Assembly: GCF_023094165.1 (NCBI RefSeq)
Contig: NZ_JALMDK010000020.1
Span: forward strand, 62,001 to 126,000
Direction of reading: 5' to 3'
Source: Crossiella sp. S99.2
Lineage (GTDB): Bacteria > Actinomycetota > Actinomycetes > Mycobacteriales > Pseudonocardiaceae
DNA length: 64,000 nt
Below, one piece after another: positions 55,915 to 64,000 of the stretch. Position 1 is the stretch's first letter, and each line of letters opens with the position of its first letter. Made by a program: the position numbers and the translations under genes. The notes under the pieces were generated by a model. The model searched no databases. It had not been told where the DNA came from and saw only the letters and a program-made list of their open reading frames with translations.

Positions 55915-57243
55915 ATGTCCCAGACAATCCTGGCCGAGGAGCTGACCACCAGCGCCGCCCTGCTCGCCCGCACCAGGGCGGTCATCGCCGGCGGTGGCAG
56001 CAGCAACATGCGCAACGCCGGCATGAGCACGCCGCTGGTCGTGGACGGCGCCCGCGGCTGCCGCCTGCACGACGTCGAGGGCAACGAGCTGATCGATGTG
56101 AACATGGGCTACGGCCCGCACCTGTTCGGCTATGCCGACCGCGATGTGCTCGACCCGGTGCGCGAACAGCTCACCAGGGCCGCGGTCACCGGACTGCCGC
56201 ACCGGCTGGACCACCAGGCCGCCGAGCTGATCACCGAACTGGTGCCCTCGGTGCAGCAGGTCCGCTTCGCCAACTCCGGCACCGAGGCCATCACCTCCGC
56301 GCTGCGGCTGGCCCGCTTCCACACCGGCCGCAGCCTGGTGCTCACCTTCGAGGGCCACTACCACGGCTGGAGCGAGACCGTGCTGCGCCGCTCCGCGATC
56401 ACCGCGGGCCGCCCGCAACTGCACCGCCCGCGCCCGGAACCCGGCGCCCCCGGCATGATCCCCGGCGCGCTCAGCCACACCCTCGAACTGCCCTGGAACG
56501 ATGTGGCCGCACTGGAACGGGCCTTCGCCCAGGACGGCAACCAGATCGCCGCGGTCATCCTGGAACCGGTGTGCGGCAACGCCGGTGTGGTGCCGCCGCG
56601 ACCCGGCTTCCTGGCCCGGCTGGCCGAGTTGACCAAGAAGCACAACTCGCTGCTGGTCTACGACGAGGTGATCACCGGCTTCCGGCTGGCCGCCGGTGGC
56701 GCGCAGGAGCTGTACGGTGTGCTGCCGGACCTGACCATCGTGTCCAAGGTGCTCGGCGGCGGATTCCCGGTGGCGGCCTTCGGCGGCAGCACCGCGATGA
56801 TGGCCCCGCTGGCCCGCAACGAGGCATTCCACGCCGGAGTCTTCGCCGGCAACCACGCCGCGATCACCGCCGCGACCGCCATGCTCACCAAGATCAAGAA
56901 TGACCCCGGGGTCTACGGCAGACTGGAACAGACCTGCGCCGGATTCGAGTCCAGGCTTCGGGAAATCTTCGCCGCGGCAGGACGTCCGGTGCGCATCGCC
57001 CGCTCCGGCTCGGTGCTCTCGGTGGCCCTGCTCGCCCGGCCGATGAACACCGAGGAAGCCTACGACGGCGCGGTCTCGCTGATCGCCTACCCGGTGCACC
57101 GCAAGCTCCAGCTGCTCTGCCAGCAGGCCGGTGTCTACTTCCACCCCAACCCCCTCGAACCGTGGTTCCTCAGCACCGCGCACGGACCGGCCGAACTGGA
57201 CCGGATCACCGAGACCATCGCCGCCGCGCTGCACCGGCTCTGA
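55915..57243 (+). CDS. Class III PLP aminotransferase, glutamate-1-semialdehyde aminomutase-like
   Basis: 442 aa, ATG with GAAGGA at 55901-55906. It opens GGGSSNMRN..TPLVVDGARGCRLHDVEGNELIDVNMGYGP as in HemL-like proteins. FANSGTEAITSALRLAR and EGHYHGW bind PLP, LVYDEVITGFR carries the Asp, and the Schiff-base Lys is in VSKVLGGGFPVAAFGG (about residue 277). The GG(S/T) start and GHYHGW favour the GSA branch over omega-transaminases. Sitting just before a DAHP synthase, it most resembles in context the pactamycin enzyme (PctV/PtmT) that turns 3-dehydroshikimate into 3-aminobenzoate. That function is inference. The alternative is amination of the aldehyde released by PKS C. Confidence 0.9.
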   Translation: MSQTILAEELTTSAALLARTRAVIAGGGSSNMRNAGMSTPLVVDGARGCRLHDVEGNELIDVNMGYGPHLFGYADRDVLDPVREQLTRAAVTGLPHRLDHQAAELITELVPSVQQVRFANSGTEAITSALRLARFHTGRSLVLTFEGHYHGWSETVLRRSAITAGRPQLHRPRPEPGAPGMIPGALSHTLELPWNDVAALERAFAQDGNQIAAVILEPVCGNAGVVPPRPGFLARLAELTKKHNSLLVYDEVITGFRLAAGGAQELYGVLPDLTIVSKVLGGGFPVAAFGGSTAMMAPLARNEAFHAGVFAGNHAAITAATAMLTKIKNDPGVYGRLEQTCAGFESRLREIFAAAGRPVRIARSGSVLSVALLARPMNTEEAYDGAVSLIAYPVHRKLQLLCQQAGVYFHPNPLEPWFLSTAHGPAELDRITETIAAALHRL

Positions 57244-57257
57244 AGGGGCTGACCACG

Positions 57258-58310
57258 TTGACCAACTGCCTCGCCCTCACCCGCCGCGGCCTCGACGAAC
57301 CCGCCCTCACCCGCCTGCTCGACCGGGTGCACGCCCTCGGCGCCCGCGCCGCCTGCCGCGCGCTGGCTGACCGGCACCTGCTGGTCGCCTGGCCGGAATC
57401 CGGCACCCGCCTGGCCGCCGCACTGGCCGCACTGTCCGAAGTGGAGACCGTGCTCGCCGAAGGACACGTGCTCCCGTTGGCCTCCAGGGACTTCCAGCCC
57501 GCCGACAGCACCGTCACCGTCGGCGGGGTCACCCTCGGCGGCCCGGCCACGGTGACCATCGCCGGGCCCTGCTCGGCCGAACACCCCGACGTGCTGGTGG
57601 AAACCGCCCGCTCGGTCCGCGCCGCCGGGGCGTCGATGTTCCGGGTCGGCGTGTTCAAACCACGCACCTCCCCGTATAGCTTCCAGGGCCTGGGCGCGGC
57701 AGGCCTGGCCGCACTGGCCGAGGTGCGCGCCGAGATCGGCATGCCGATCGTCTCCGAGATCCTCACCGTGGCCGACCTGGACGCGATGAGCGAGGTCGTG
57801 GACGTGCTCCAGGTCGGCGCCCGGAACATGCACAACTTCGCCCTGCTCGCCGCACTCGGCCGGGCCGGGAAACCCGTGCTGCTCAAACGCGGGATGGCCG
57901 CCACCGTCGCGGAATGGCTGCACGCCGCGGAATACCTCCTCGCGCATGGCAACGACCAGGTCGTGCTGTGCGAACGCGGCATCCGCACCTTCGAGCAGTC
58001 CACCCGGTTCACCCTGGACCTCAACGCCATCCCGGTGCTGCGCGAACGCACCCACCTGCCCATCATCGTCGACCCCAGCCACGGCACCGGGCACGTGCGC
58101 TACGTGCCCGCGATGGCCAGGGCCGGACTCGCCGCCGGCGCCGACGGGGTGATCGTGGAAGTGCACCCACGACCGGCCGAGGCCCTCTCCGACGGGCCGC
58201 AGTCCCTCGACCTGGACGCCTTCGCCGCGCTGGCCGCCGAACTGCGCACCATCGCCGCCGCCATGGGCCGCGACCACCAGCCCGCCGCCCTGCCCGCGCT
58301 GATCGGCTGA
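57258..58310 (+). CDS. 3-deoxy-7-phosphoheptulonate (DAHP) synthase, class I AroF/KDO8P-type
   Basis: 350 aa from TTG 57258, preceded by AAGGGG; no ATG or GTG fits the junction with the previous gene. After a ~75-residue N-terminal regulatory-like domain (ALTRLLDRVHALGARAACRAL), the TIM barrel shows TIAGPCSAEH (about residue 102), FRVGVFKPRTSPYSFQG, VLQVGARNMHNF, PVLLKRGM and IIVDPSHGTGH, covering PEP/E4P binding and metal ligands. It condenses PEP and erythrose-4-phosphate, the first step of the shikimate pathway. Actinomycetes normally use a class II enzyme for primary metabolism, so a class I copy inside a PKS operon points to pathway-dedicated supply of a shikimate-derived unit. The stop is immediately followed by the next start. 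Confidence 0.92.
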   Translation: MTNCLALTRRGLDEPALTRLLDRVHALGARAACRALADRHLLVAWPESGTRLAAALAALSEVETVLAEGHVLPLASRDFQPADSTVTVGGVTLGGPATVTIAGPCSAEHPDVLVETARSVRAAGASMFRVGVFKPRTSPYSFQGLGAAGLAALAEVRAEIGMPIVSEILTVADLDAMSEVVDVLQVGARNMHNFALLAALGRAGKPVLLKRGMAATVAEWLHAAEYLLAHGNDQVVLCERGIRTFEQSTRFTLDLNAIPVLRERTHLPIIVDPSHGTGHVRYVPAMARAGLAAGADGVIVEVHPRPAEALSDGPQSLDLDAFAALAAELRTIAAAMGRDHQPAALPALIG

Positions 58311-58589
58311 GTGTCCACTGTGGACGGTGACCTGCGCGCCAGGGTCTTCGACCTGGCCGGCTACCTGGCCCGCCGCGGTCTGGTGCGCGGCGTCACCGCC
58401 ACGGTGACCATGCCACCCGGGATCACCCGGCTGGCGGTGCTGCTGGCCCTGGCCCGCAACGGAGTCCGGGTGGAACCGGGCACACCGGCCCGGTTCCACC
58501 TGACCTCCCGGCCCTCGCCGCTGCCGGAGTACACCGACGAACCCGAGATCCACATCGCCGAAAGCGAGTCCCCCCAACATGATCACTGA
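58311..58589 (+). CDS. Small protein resembling a fragment of an adenylate-forming ligase N-domain
   Basis: 92 aa. GTG at 58311 abuts the DAHP synthase stop, and the 3' end overlaps the next gene by 11 nt, so it is embedded in a tightly coupled operon and likely translated. I do not recognise a family with certainty. The segment FDLAGYLARRGLVRG..VTMPPGITRLAVLLALARNGVRVEPGTP follows the spacing of the early adenylation-domain segment 'LAGRLAQLG..RGDRVAMLLGN...AYLGIARASAIGVPLNP' seen in PKS B. The downstream ligase already has its own copy, so this looks like a detached shard or a small partner protein. The C-terminus is acidic, ending with three histidines. No catalytic motif is visible. Confidence 0.6.
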   Translation: MSTVDGDLRARVFDLAGYLARRGLVRGVTATVTMPPGITRLAVLLALARNGVRVEPGTPARFHLTSRPSPLPEYTDEPEIHIAESESPQHDH

Positions 58590-60177
58590 GCTTGAACGCG
58601 CCAGCATCAGCGCCGACGGCCTGCTGGGCGCGGGCAACGTGCTGCACCGCCTGCTCGCACACGGCCGCAACCCCGACGAACAGGTGCTGTGGACCGACCG
58701 CACCTGGCAGGCCCCCGACGGCAGCACCCCGGAAATGCTCACCCTCGGCGAACTGGACCAGGCGGTGCGTGCCTGCGCCGGATTCCACCACCACAACGGC
58801 GTGCGTCCACGGGATGTGGTCGCGGTGATCACCGGCTCCAGCACCGAGTACGCCCTCCACTTCCTCGCCCTGTCCGCACTCGGCGCGATCCCCTCCCTGG
58901 TGCACGCCGACCTGCCCGCGGCCACCCTGCGCGCCTACCTCGACCGCCAGGACGCGGTCGGCGCACTGGCCGCCGAACACCTCCACGAACACCTCACCGG
59001 ACTGGGTTTTGTCCACTCCGGCAAGGAGATCCGCCCCGAGGACGCCGAACACCTGCCCGCCGACTACCCCTGGCGGCACCACCCGGACGACCCGGTGATC
59101 ATCACGCACAGCTCCGGCACCACCGGCGTGCCCAAAGCCGTCCCGCACACCCACCGCACCCTGCTGCTCGCCCCCCTGGAGCGGATCCGCCTTGGCGACA
59201 ACGGTGATGAGGGCCGCCGCCTGGTCGCGTTGCCCGGCAACCACAACGCCACCATCTCGGTGCTGCTGTCCGCCCTGCTGCTGCGCGTCCCGGTCCTGCT
59301 GTCCAGCGACCGCGGCGGCGCTGCGGTACTCGCCGGGATCAAGGAGTTCCAGCCCGGCGCGGTCTTCGCCTTCGCCAGCACCTACGCCGAACTGTCCACA
59401 TTGGACCTGGACGCGCACGACCTCTCCGGCATCGGCGCCTGGTACAACACCGGCGACGCCGCCCACGAAACCCACATCCGCGCCCTCACCGCGCACGGCA
59501 ACCACATGGTCTCCGGACCCGGCCCGTCCCTGCGCCAGGTGCCCGGCTCGCTCTTCCACGACGGCCTGGGCTCCACTGAGATCGGCTACGTGCTGTTCCT
59601 GGTCACCCACCGGCCCGGCGACACCGGATTCGGCCGCCGGATCGGCAAACCCCTCGGCTTCGCCCAGGCCGTGGTGCTCGGCGAGGACGGCTCGCCGCTG
59701 CCGCCGGGACAGGTCGGCAGGCTCGGCGTGCGCACCCCGACCCTGACCCCCGGCTACTGGAACGACTCCGGCACCTGGCACCGCCAGCAGCTCGGCGGCT
59801 ACTGGCTCACCGGCGACCTGGTGCACCAGGACCCCGAAGGCGAGTTCTACCACCACGACCGCGAACCCGACGCCATCCGCACCGCGGCCGGGACCGTGCT
59901 CAGCACCAGCACCGAGGAACTCCTGCTCCAGTCCCGCCCGGAACTGCGCGAGTGCACGGTCATCGGCCACAACGGCGAGGCGCACGCCCTGCTCCAGTTC
60001 GCCAATGGCCTTGCCCCGCAACAGGATCTGACCGAGTGGGTGAACGAGGTGCTGACCGCGGAACACCTTCCGCCAGTGCACCGGGCGCGCGCGGTGACCG
60101 CCGGGGAGGTGCCGCTCGGGGTCACCGGGAAGGTGCTCAAGCGGGTGCTGCGCGAACGCCTCGGGGCGCACCGGTGA
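58579..60177 (+). CDS. AMP-dependent acid ligase (adenylate-forming, ANL superfamily)
   Basis: 532 aa, ATG inside the end of the previous gene. The P-loop is ITHSSGTTGVPKAVPH (about residue 175). GLGSTEIGYVLF is the A5-type acyl-binding motif, YWLTGDLVHQD carries the ribose-binding Asp, and VTGKVLKRVL holds the A10 lysine. The hinge sequence HDREPDAI lacks the usual GR(x)K pattern. It should activate a carboxylic acid as acyl-AMP and pass it to CoA or a carrier protein. Because PKS B has its own loading ligase, this enzyme may activate a different acid or form an amide or ester late in the pathway. It overlaps the FAD gene by 4 nt (GTGA). Confidence 0.9.
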   Translation: MITELERASISADGLLGAGNVLHRLLAHGRNPDEQVLWTDRTWQAPDGSTPEMLTLGELDQAVRACAGFHHHNGVRPRDVVAVITGSSTEYALHFLALSALGAIPSLVHADLPAATLRAYLDRQDAVGALAAEHLHEHLTGLGFVHSGKEIRPEDAEHLPADYPWRHHPDDPVIITHSSGTTGVPKAVPHTHRTLLLAPLERIRLGDNGDEGRRLVALPGNHNATISVLLSALLLRVPVLLSSDRGGAAVLAGIKEFQPGAVFAFASTYAELSTLDLDAHDLSGIGAWYNTGDAAHETHIRALTAHGNHMVSGPGPSLRQVPGSLFHDGLGSTEIGYVLFLVTHRPGDTGFGRRIGKPLGFAQAVVLGEDGSPLPPGQVGRLGVRTPTLTPGYWNDSGTWHRQQLGGYWLTGDLVHQDPEGEFYHHDREPDAIRTAAGTVLSTSTEELLLQSRPELRECTVIGHNGEAHALLQFANGLAPQQDLTEWVNEVLTAEHLPPVHRARAVTAGEVPLGVTGKVLKRVLRERLGAHR

Positions 60178-61997
60178 CGGTGGTCTGCGTCGTCGGCGCC
60201 GGACCCCGCGGCACCTCGGTGCTGGAACGCCTGTGCGCCAACAGTCGCGCCCTCGGCACCAGGCTGGAGGTGCACGTCGTCGACCCTTACCCGCCGGGCG
60301 CGGGCGCGGTGTGGCGCAGCGACCAGTCCGCGGGGCTGCTGATGAACACGGTGGCCGCCCAGGTCAGCCTGTTCACCGACGCCAGCGTGCCCTGCGCCGG
60401 ACCCGTCGAGGAAGGCCCGAGCCTGTACGAGTGGGCAGGCGGCGCACTCGGCCCCGACGACTACCCGACCCGCGCCCAGTGCGGCCGCTACCTGGAATGG
60501 GTCTTCCAGCACATCCTGGCCACCGCACCCGCCGAGGTCACCGTCCAGGTGCACCGGGCCACCGCGGTCGCCCTGGCCGACGAACCGGGCGGACGGCAGT
60601 CGGTCACCCTGCACGACGGCCGCCGCCTCCGTGGCCTGGACGCGGTGGTGCTCGCCCAGGGCCACACCGACGTGGTGCCCACCGCCGGTCAACGCCAGCT
60701 CACCCGGCACGCCCGCACCCACGGCCTCGGCTACCTGCCCCCGGCCAACCCGGCCGACGCCGACCTCTCCGGCATCCAGCCGGGCGAGGTAGTGGCGGTG
60801 CGCGGACTCGGCCTGAACTGCTGCGACTACCTGGCCCTGCTCACCCAGGGCCGTGGCGGCCGGTTCGAGTCCACCGCCGGTGGGCTGAAGTACCACCCCA
60901 GTGGCGCGGAACCCGTGCTGTACGCGGGATCCCGCCGCGGCCTGCCCTACCATGCCCGCGGTGAGAACCAGAAGGGCGCCTTCGGCAGGCACCAGCCGTT
61001 GTTCCTCACCGAAGAGGTCATCGCGGGGCTACGCCGTCGCGGCGGCCTCAGCTTCGGCACCGACATCTGGCCGCTGCTCGACGCCGAGGTGCGCGCCGTC
61101 TACCACCACGCCCTGCTGTCCACAAAGGATGGTGAATGGCGGGCGGCGGACTTCCTGGCCGAGTTCACCGCCACCCGCGACCCGGAACTCCCCGCCCGCT
61201 ACGGCATCGAACCCGGCGAACGCTGGGACTGGAACCGGCTGGCCCGCCCTTACCATGGCCGGTGGTTCACCGGCCGCGCCGACTTCGAACTCTGGCTACT
61301 CGACCACCTCCGCGCCGACGTCACCCAAGCCAGACTGGGCAACGTCGCCGGACCACTCAAGGCCGCGCTGGACGTGCTGCGCGATCTGCGCAACGAGATC
61401 CGGCTGCTGGTCGACCACGGCGGCCTCACCGGCGAGTCCTACCAGCGCGAACTGGCCGAGTGGTTCACCCCGTTCAACGCCTACCTCTCCATCGGCCCAC
61501 CCGCCAGCCGGATCGAGGAGATGATCGCCCTGGCCGAGGCCGGGGTGCTGCGCTTCACCGGACCCGGCATGCGGGTCCGCCCGGCCGGGCACGGCTTCCT
61601 CGTCGACGCCACCACCATCCCCGAGCCACCGGTCACCGCCACCACCCTGATCGAGGCCAGAGTCCCCGACGTCGACCTGCGCCGCACCCGAGATCCGCTG
61701 CTGCGCAAACTGATCGCCACCGGCGGCGCCCAGCCCTACCGCATCCCCGACCCGGCCGCCGGCCCGGTGCCCTGCGGCGGACTCGCGGTGACCACGCGTC
61801 CCTACCGAGTGGTCGGTTCCGACGGTCGGCCGCACCCCCGGCGGTTTGCCTATGGCGTGCCCACCGAGGGCGTGCACTGGGCCACCGCCGCCGGGGTGCG
61901 GCCAGGCGTGGGCTCGGTGATCCTGGCCGACTCCGACGCCATCGCCCGCGCGGTGCTGACCCCGGTCCGCGCCCCGCAACGGGCTCAGTCCCGGTGA
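60174..61997 (+). CDS. FAD/NAD(P)-binding oxidoreductase-like protein
   Basis: 607 aa, GTG overlapping the ligase stop. It begins VVCVVGAGPRGTSVLERL, a dinucleotide-binding GxGxxG fold, with PYPPGAGAVWRSDQ shortly after and a second nucleotide-type segment GEVVAVRGLGLNCCDYLALL. This matches the 'NAD_binding_9' group of putative FAD/NAD(P) proteins, about 600 aa long, distantly related to N-hydroxylating flavin monooxygenases. A large C-terminal region (LDVLRDLRNEIRLLVDHGG; FNAYLSIGPPASRIEEMIALAEAG) is characteristic of the group. Its chemistry is not established; oxidation of an amine or aromatic precursor would suit the operon. Its 3' end overlaps the convergent PucR gene by 13 nt. Confidence 0.8.
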   Translation: MTVVCVVGAGPRGTSVLERLCANSRALGTRLEVHVVDPYPPGAGAVWRSDQSAGLLMNTVAAQVSLFTDASVPCAGPVEEGPSLYEWAGGALGPDDYPTRAQCGRYLEWVFQHILATAPAEVTVQVHRATAVALADEPGGRQSVTLHDGRRLRGLDAVVLAQGHTDVVPTAGQRQLTRHARTHGLGYLPPANPADADLSGIQPGEVVAVRGLGLNCCDYLALLTQGRGGRFESTAGGLKYHPSGAEPVLYAGSRRGLPYHARGENQKGAFGRHQPLFLTEEVIAGLRRRGGLSFGTDIWPLLDAEVRAVYHHALLSTKDGEWRAADFLAEFTATRDPELPARYGIEPGERWDWNRLARPYHGRWFTGRADFELWLLDHLRADVTQARLGNVAGPLKAALDVLRDLRNEIRLLVDHGGLTGESYQRELAEWFTPFNAYLSIGPPASRIEEMIALAEAGVLRFTGPGMRVRPAGHGFLVDATTIPEPPVTATTLIEARVPDVDLRRTRDPLLRKLIATGGAQPYRIPDPAAGPVPCGGLAVTTRPYRVVGSDGRPHPRRFAYGVPTEGVHWATAAGVRPGVGSVILADSDAIARAVLTPVRAPQRAQSR

Positions 61998-63127
61998 GCG
62001 GGCAGCAGTTTCCGCGCGGACAGGGCCATCATCAGCTCCAGCCGTGCCCTCGGCTCCTCCAGCGCCGGGCCGAACAGTGTCCGTAGCTGCCGGATCCGGT
62101 TGCGCACGGTCTGCGCGTGCACGTACAACCTGGCCGCCACCGACTCGGTGTCGTGCCCGCTCTGCAACCAGTGCAACAGGGTCTCGGCCAGCAACTCCTG
62201 CTTGTCCGCCCGCAACGCCAGCAGCGGGGCCAGCCGGGTGCGCACCAGCAACCGGGCCAGATCCTTGTCCCGCAACAACATCAGCGTGCTCAGATGATCA
62301 GTGCAGTGCACCAGGCCGGCGTCCACGGTGGTGACCGCGAGCAGATCGCGGGCCCAGCCCAGGGACTGCCCGGCCTGGTGCAGCGGCACGGTCGGCCCCA
62401 CCGCCGCGGTCCACCCGCGCAAGGTCCTGGCCAGCTGGGCGGCCCGCCCCGGCCCATCCGGATCGGGCACCAGCAGCACCGGCCGCCTGCGGTCCACGTC
62501 GATGAGCACATCCGGCGGCAGCATCAGCAACCGGTTCTGGCCCACCCCCGGATCGGCCAGCGCCACCGCGGCGATGGTGCCCGGCAGCGGCCAGTCGTTG
62601 GTCTCGGCCAGCTCCTTGACCAGCGGCGACCCGGCGAAATCCTCGGTCAGCACCGCGTCCAGGAGCTTCTGCCGCTGGCAGCGCAGCCGGTCGCTGACCC
62701 GGGCCGCGGTCTCCTTGTACGCGGTGACCACCTCGGTGGCCACCTCGTCCATGTAGTCCAGCACCTGCACACCGAGCCGGGCCACCGCGGCGGCGTTGAG
62801 CTGCTGCTCCGCGTTCACCTCGGCCACGTGCTGCCAGACCACCTTGGTGGCCACCGCCAGGCAGCAGCGCACCACCTCTACCGGCACCTCGTGGTGGTAA
62901 AGCCTGCGGCCCAGCGACCAGCAGACTTCTAGGCGCTCCGGCCCCGGCGGCCTGCCGTCCCGGATGCCGCCGATGAACAACTCGATCAGCAGCCGCGCTC
63001 CTTCGCGCAGGAAAGTGGAGTCGGGCAGGGTGCACATCGGTGGCCTGGCCACCATTTCTCGCCAGATCGACTCGCTCGTCTCGGCGACGAAGGGATCCAG
63101 CAGTTCCGCCAGTGACGCGGGAAGCAC
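61985..63127 (-). CDS. PucR/CdaR-family transcriptional regulator
   Basis: 380 aa, GTG start. The N-terminal helical region (RLEVCWSLGRRLYHHEVPVEVVRCCLAVATKVVW; ETAARVSDRLRCQRQKLLDAVL) resembles the RsbR-like sensory helix bundle of this family. A central alpha/beta segment follows, then the C-terminal PucR HTH (LLHWLQSGHDTESVAARLYVHAQTVRNRIRQL). It is different in sequence from the PucR protein at 5.3 kb. It converges on the precursor operon and marks the cluster edge, so it may regulate the PKS B/C pathway. Confidence 0.87.
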   Translation of the reverse strand: MLPASLAELLDPFVAETSESIWREMVARPPMCTLPDSTFLREGARLLIELFIGGIRDGRPPGPERLEVCWSLGRRLYHHEVPVEVVRCCLAVATKVVWQHVAEVNAEQQLNAAAVARLGVQVLDYMDEVATEVVTAYKETAARVSDRLRCQRQKLLDAVLTEDFAGSPLVKELAETNDWPLPGTIAAVALADPGVGQNRLLMLPPDVLIDVDRRRPVLLVPDPDGPGRAAQLARTLRGWTAAVGPTVPLHQAGQSLGWARDLLAVTTVDAGLVHCTDHLSTLMLLRDKDLARLLVRTRLAPLLALRADKQELLAETLLHWLQSGHDTESVAARLYVHAQTVRNRIRQLRTLFGPALEEPRARLELMMALSARKLLPAHRD

Positions 63128-63212
63128 AGGGTGGCCTCGGTGATTGTTGACGACTGAGTAAACGAACCCGGAATGTGAGAAAGGTTCGGTCAGCGGGCGA
63201 GGTGAAACACTG

Positions 63213-63250
63213 GCCAGGTTGCGGGTTACTCGCCGGTAACTTGACCTGGG
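63213..63250 (-). terminator. Imperfect hairpin after the LuxR-type gene
   Basis: Outer CCAGGT/ACCTGG and inner GTTAC/GTAAC pairs form an interrupted stem about 7 nt beyond the LuxR gene stop (63257) on the minus strand. The same sequence lies upstream of the PucR start, so it might instead be an operator. Confidence 0.45.
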
Positions 63251-63256
63251 AGACGA

Positions 63257-64000
63257 TTACCCGGTGCCTTCGGGTTCGCGGGCGAGCAACGCGGCCAGTT
63301 CGACCCGGGAACTGAGGCCGAGCTTGGCCAGGATGTTGGAGACGTGGAACTGCACGGTCCGCCGGGAGACGAACAGCCGTTCGGCCACCGCCGGATTCGA
63401 CAGCCCGGCCGCGACCAGCTCGGCCACCCGGCGCTCGGTCTCGGTCAGGCTCACCAGGCCGGTCTTCGGTCTGCTGCGGGCGCCCCTGGCGCCGCGGTGC
63501 ACGCCGTGCGCGCGCAGCCGGGACTCGGCCCGGTGCACGTCCCAGTCCGCGCCCAGCCGCAGGTACACCGCCAAAGCGGCGTCGAAGGGCGCCCTGGCGG
63601 CGGCCGGCTCACCGGTGGCGGCCAGCACCGCGGCCAGGTCCTCATCGCAGCGGGCACGGAACAGCACCCAGGAGGTGCCCTGGTACAGCCGGGCCGCCTC
63701 CCGCAACGCCACCGGATCCTGGTGCAGCAACCCCTGGCAGTGCTGGTCCACCGCGTGCAGGCTCGCGCCGGAACCGGGTCCGAGTAGCACCCGGATGTCC
63801 GCGGTGAGCCGCTCGGCCAGTGTCTGGTTCCCGGAGTCCAGGGCCAGACTGACCAGTCCGGGGAACAGCCAGGCCAGCGAGGCGCGGATCTTCGGCGTCA
63901 GCCCGCGGTCGGCGGTGGCCAGGAACCGGCGCAACGACTCCTGCGGACCGCGTTCGCACAGCTCGACCAGGCTGTGCGCCCACAGCGGCAGGAACTCGTA
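63257..64000 (-). CDS. LuxR-family transcriptional regulator, C-terminal part (5' end outside window)
   Basis: The frame is open to the window edge, giving at least 247 residues. The visible N-terminal part is helical TPR-like sequence (LREAARLYQGTSWVLFRARCDEDLAAVLAATGEPAAARAPF) as in LAL or AfsR-type sensors. The C-terminal ~65 residues are a LuxR/GerE HTH: LTETERRVAELVAAGLSNPAVAERL and VQFHVSNILAKLGLSSRVELAAL. The missing N-terminus probably contains an ATPase, making this a second LAL regulator near the PKS cluster. An imperfect hairpin follows the TAA stop. Confidence 0.88.
   Translation of the reverse strand, partial: YEFLPLWAHSLVELCERGPQESLRRFLATADRGLTPKIRASLAWLFPGLVSLALDSGNQTLAERLTADIRVLLGPGSGASLHAVDQHCQGLLHQDPVALREAARLYQGTSWVLFRARCDEDLAAVLAATGEPAAARAPFDAALAVYLRLGADWDVHRAESRLRAHGVHRGARGARSRPKTGLVSLTETERRVAELVAAGLSNPAVAERLFVSRRTVQFHVSNILAKLGLSSRVELAALLAREPEGTG

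Noticed and set aside
57162..57257. Upstream start for the DAHP synthase inside the aminotransferase gene
   Set aside because: It would overlap the aminotransferase by 82 nt and add an Arg/His-rich leader unlike the family. TTG 57258 has a purine-rich ribosome binding site.

Overview
This is very GC-rich chromosomal DNA from a secondary-metabolite-producing actinomycete. The GTG/TTG starts, SARP, LAL and PucR regulators, STAND ATPases, an actinobacterial-type RHS protein and type I polyketide synthases (PKSs) all fit. A member of the Pseudonocardiales is my best guess, but no rRNA or housekeeping marker is present to prove it. I found no tRNA, rRNA, CRISPR array or transposase.

Layout. 1-0.56 kb: end of a PepSY membrane protein. 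0.6-4.3 kb: a CHAT (caspase-like)-STAND-TPR protein. 4.5-9.8 kb: secreted SGNH esterase, PucR regulator, acyltransferase, PLP decarboxylase and AraC regulator. 9.9-19.8 kb: a P450, an AfsR-like STAND-TPR protein lacking a DNA-binding domain, and PKS A, a single-gene assembly line (ligase-ACP-KS-AT-DH-KR-ACP-TE). 20.2-29.5 kb: a secreted M23 peptidase, an XRE-type protein and a giant secreted RHS/YD-repeat protein. 29.6-35.5 kb: an oxidoreductase, an HTH-STAND-WD40 protein and a methyltransferase. 35.9-39.7 kb: a SARP, an EthD-like protein and a LAL regulator. 39.7-54.7 kb: two PKS genes on the minus strand (PKS B and PKS C, translationally coupled). 54.8-62.0 kb: a divergent tailoring/precursor operon (O-methyltransferase, class III aminotransferase, DAHP synthase, a small adenylation-like protein, an AMP ligase and an FAD protein). 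62.0-64.0 kb: PucR and LuxR regulators.

How the cluster may work (inference). PKS B begins with an acid-ligase loading domain. It carries a malonyl module without reduction and a methylmalonyl KR/DH module. PKS C adds a methylmalonyl unit without reduction and ends in a thioester reductase, so the chain should leave as an aldehyde or alcohol. The divergent operon pairs a DAHP synthase with a glutamate-semialdehyde-aminomutase-like aminotransferase. That suggests diversion of the shikimate pathway to an aromatic or amino-aromatic starter such as 3-aminobenzoate. Alternatively the aminotransferase could aminate the released aldehyde. The SARP, LAL, PucR and LuxR genes flanking the cluster are candidate pathway regulators. 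PKS A, 20 kb away, may be a separate small pathway making a two-carbon-extended acrylic acid.

Non-coding signals of note: a 61-nt palindromic element that occurs twice, each copy about 16 nt after a stop codon; a highly iterated interrupted palindrome GTCCA-N4-GGAC across the window; a pair of inverted GGSGATAACCCC boxes in the PKS B/methyltransferase divergent promoter; and several strong hairpin terminators.
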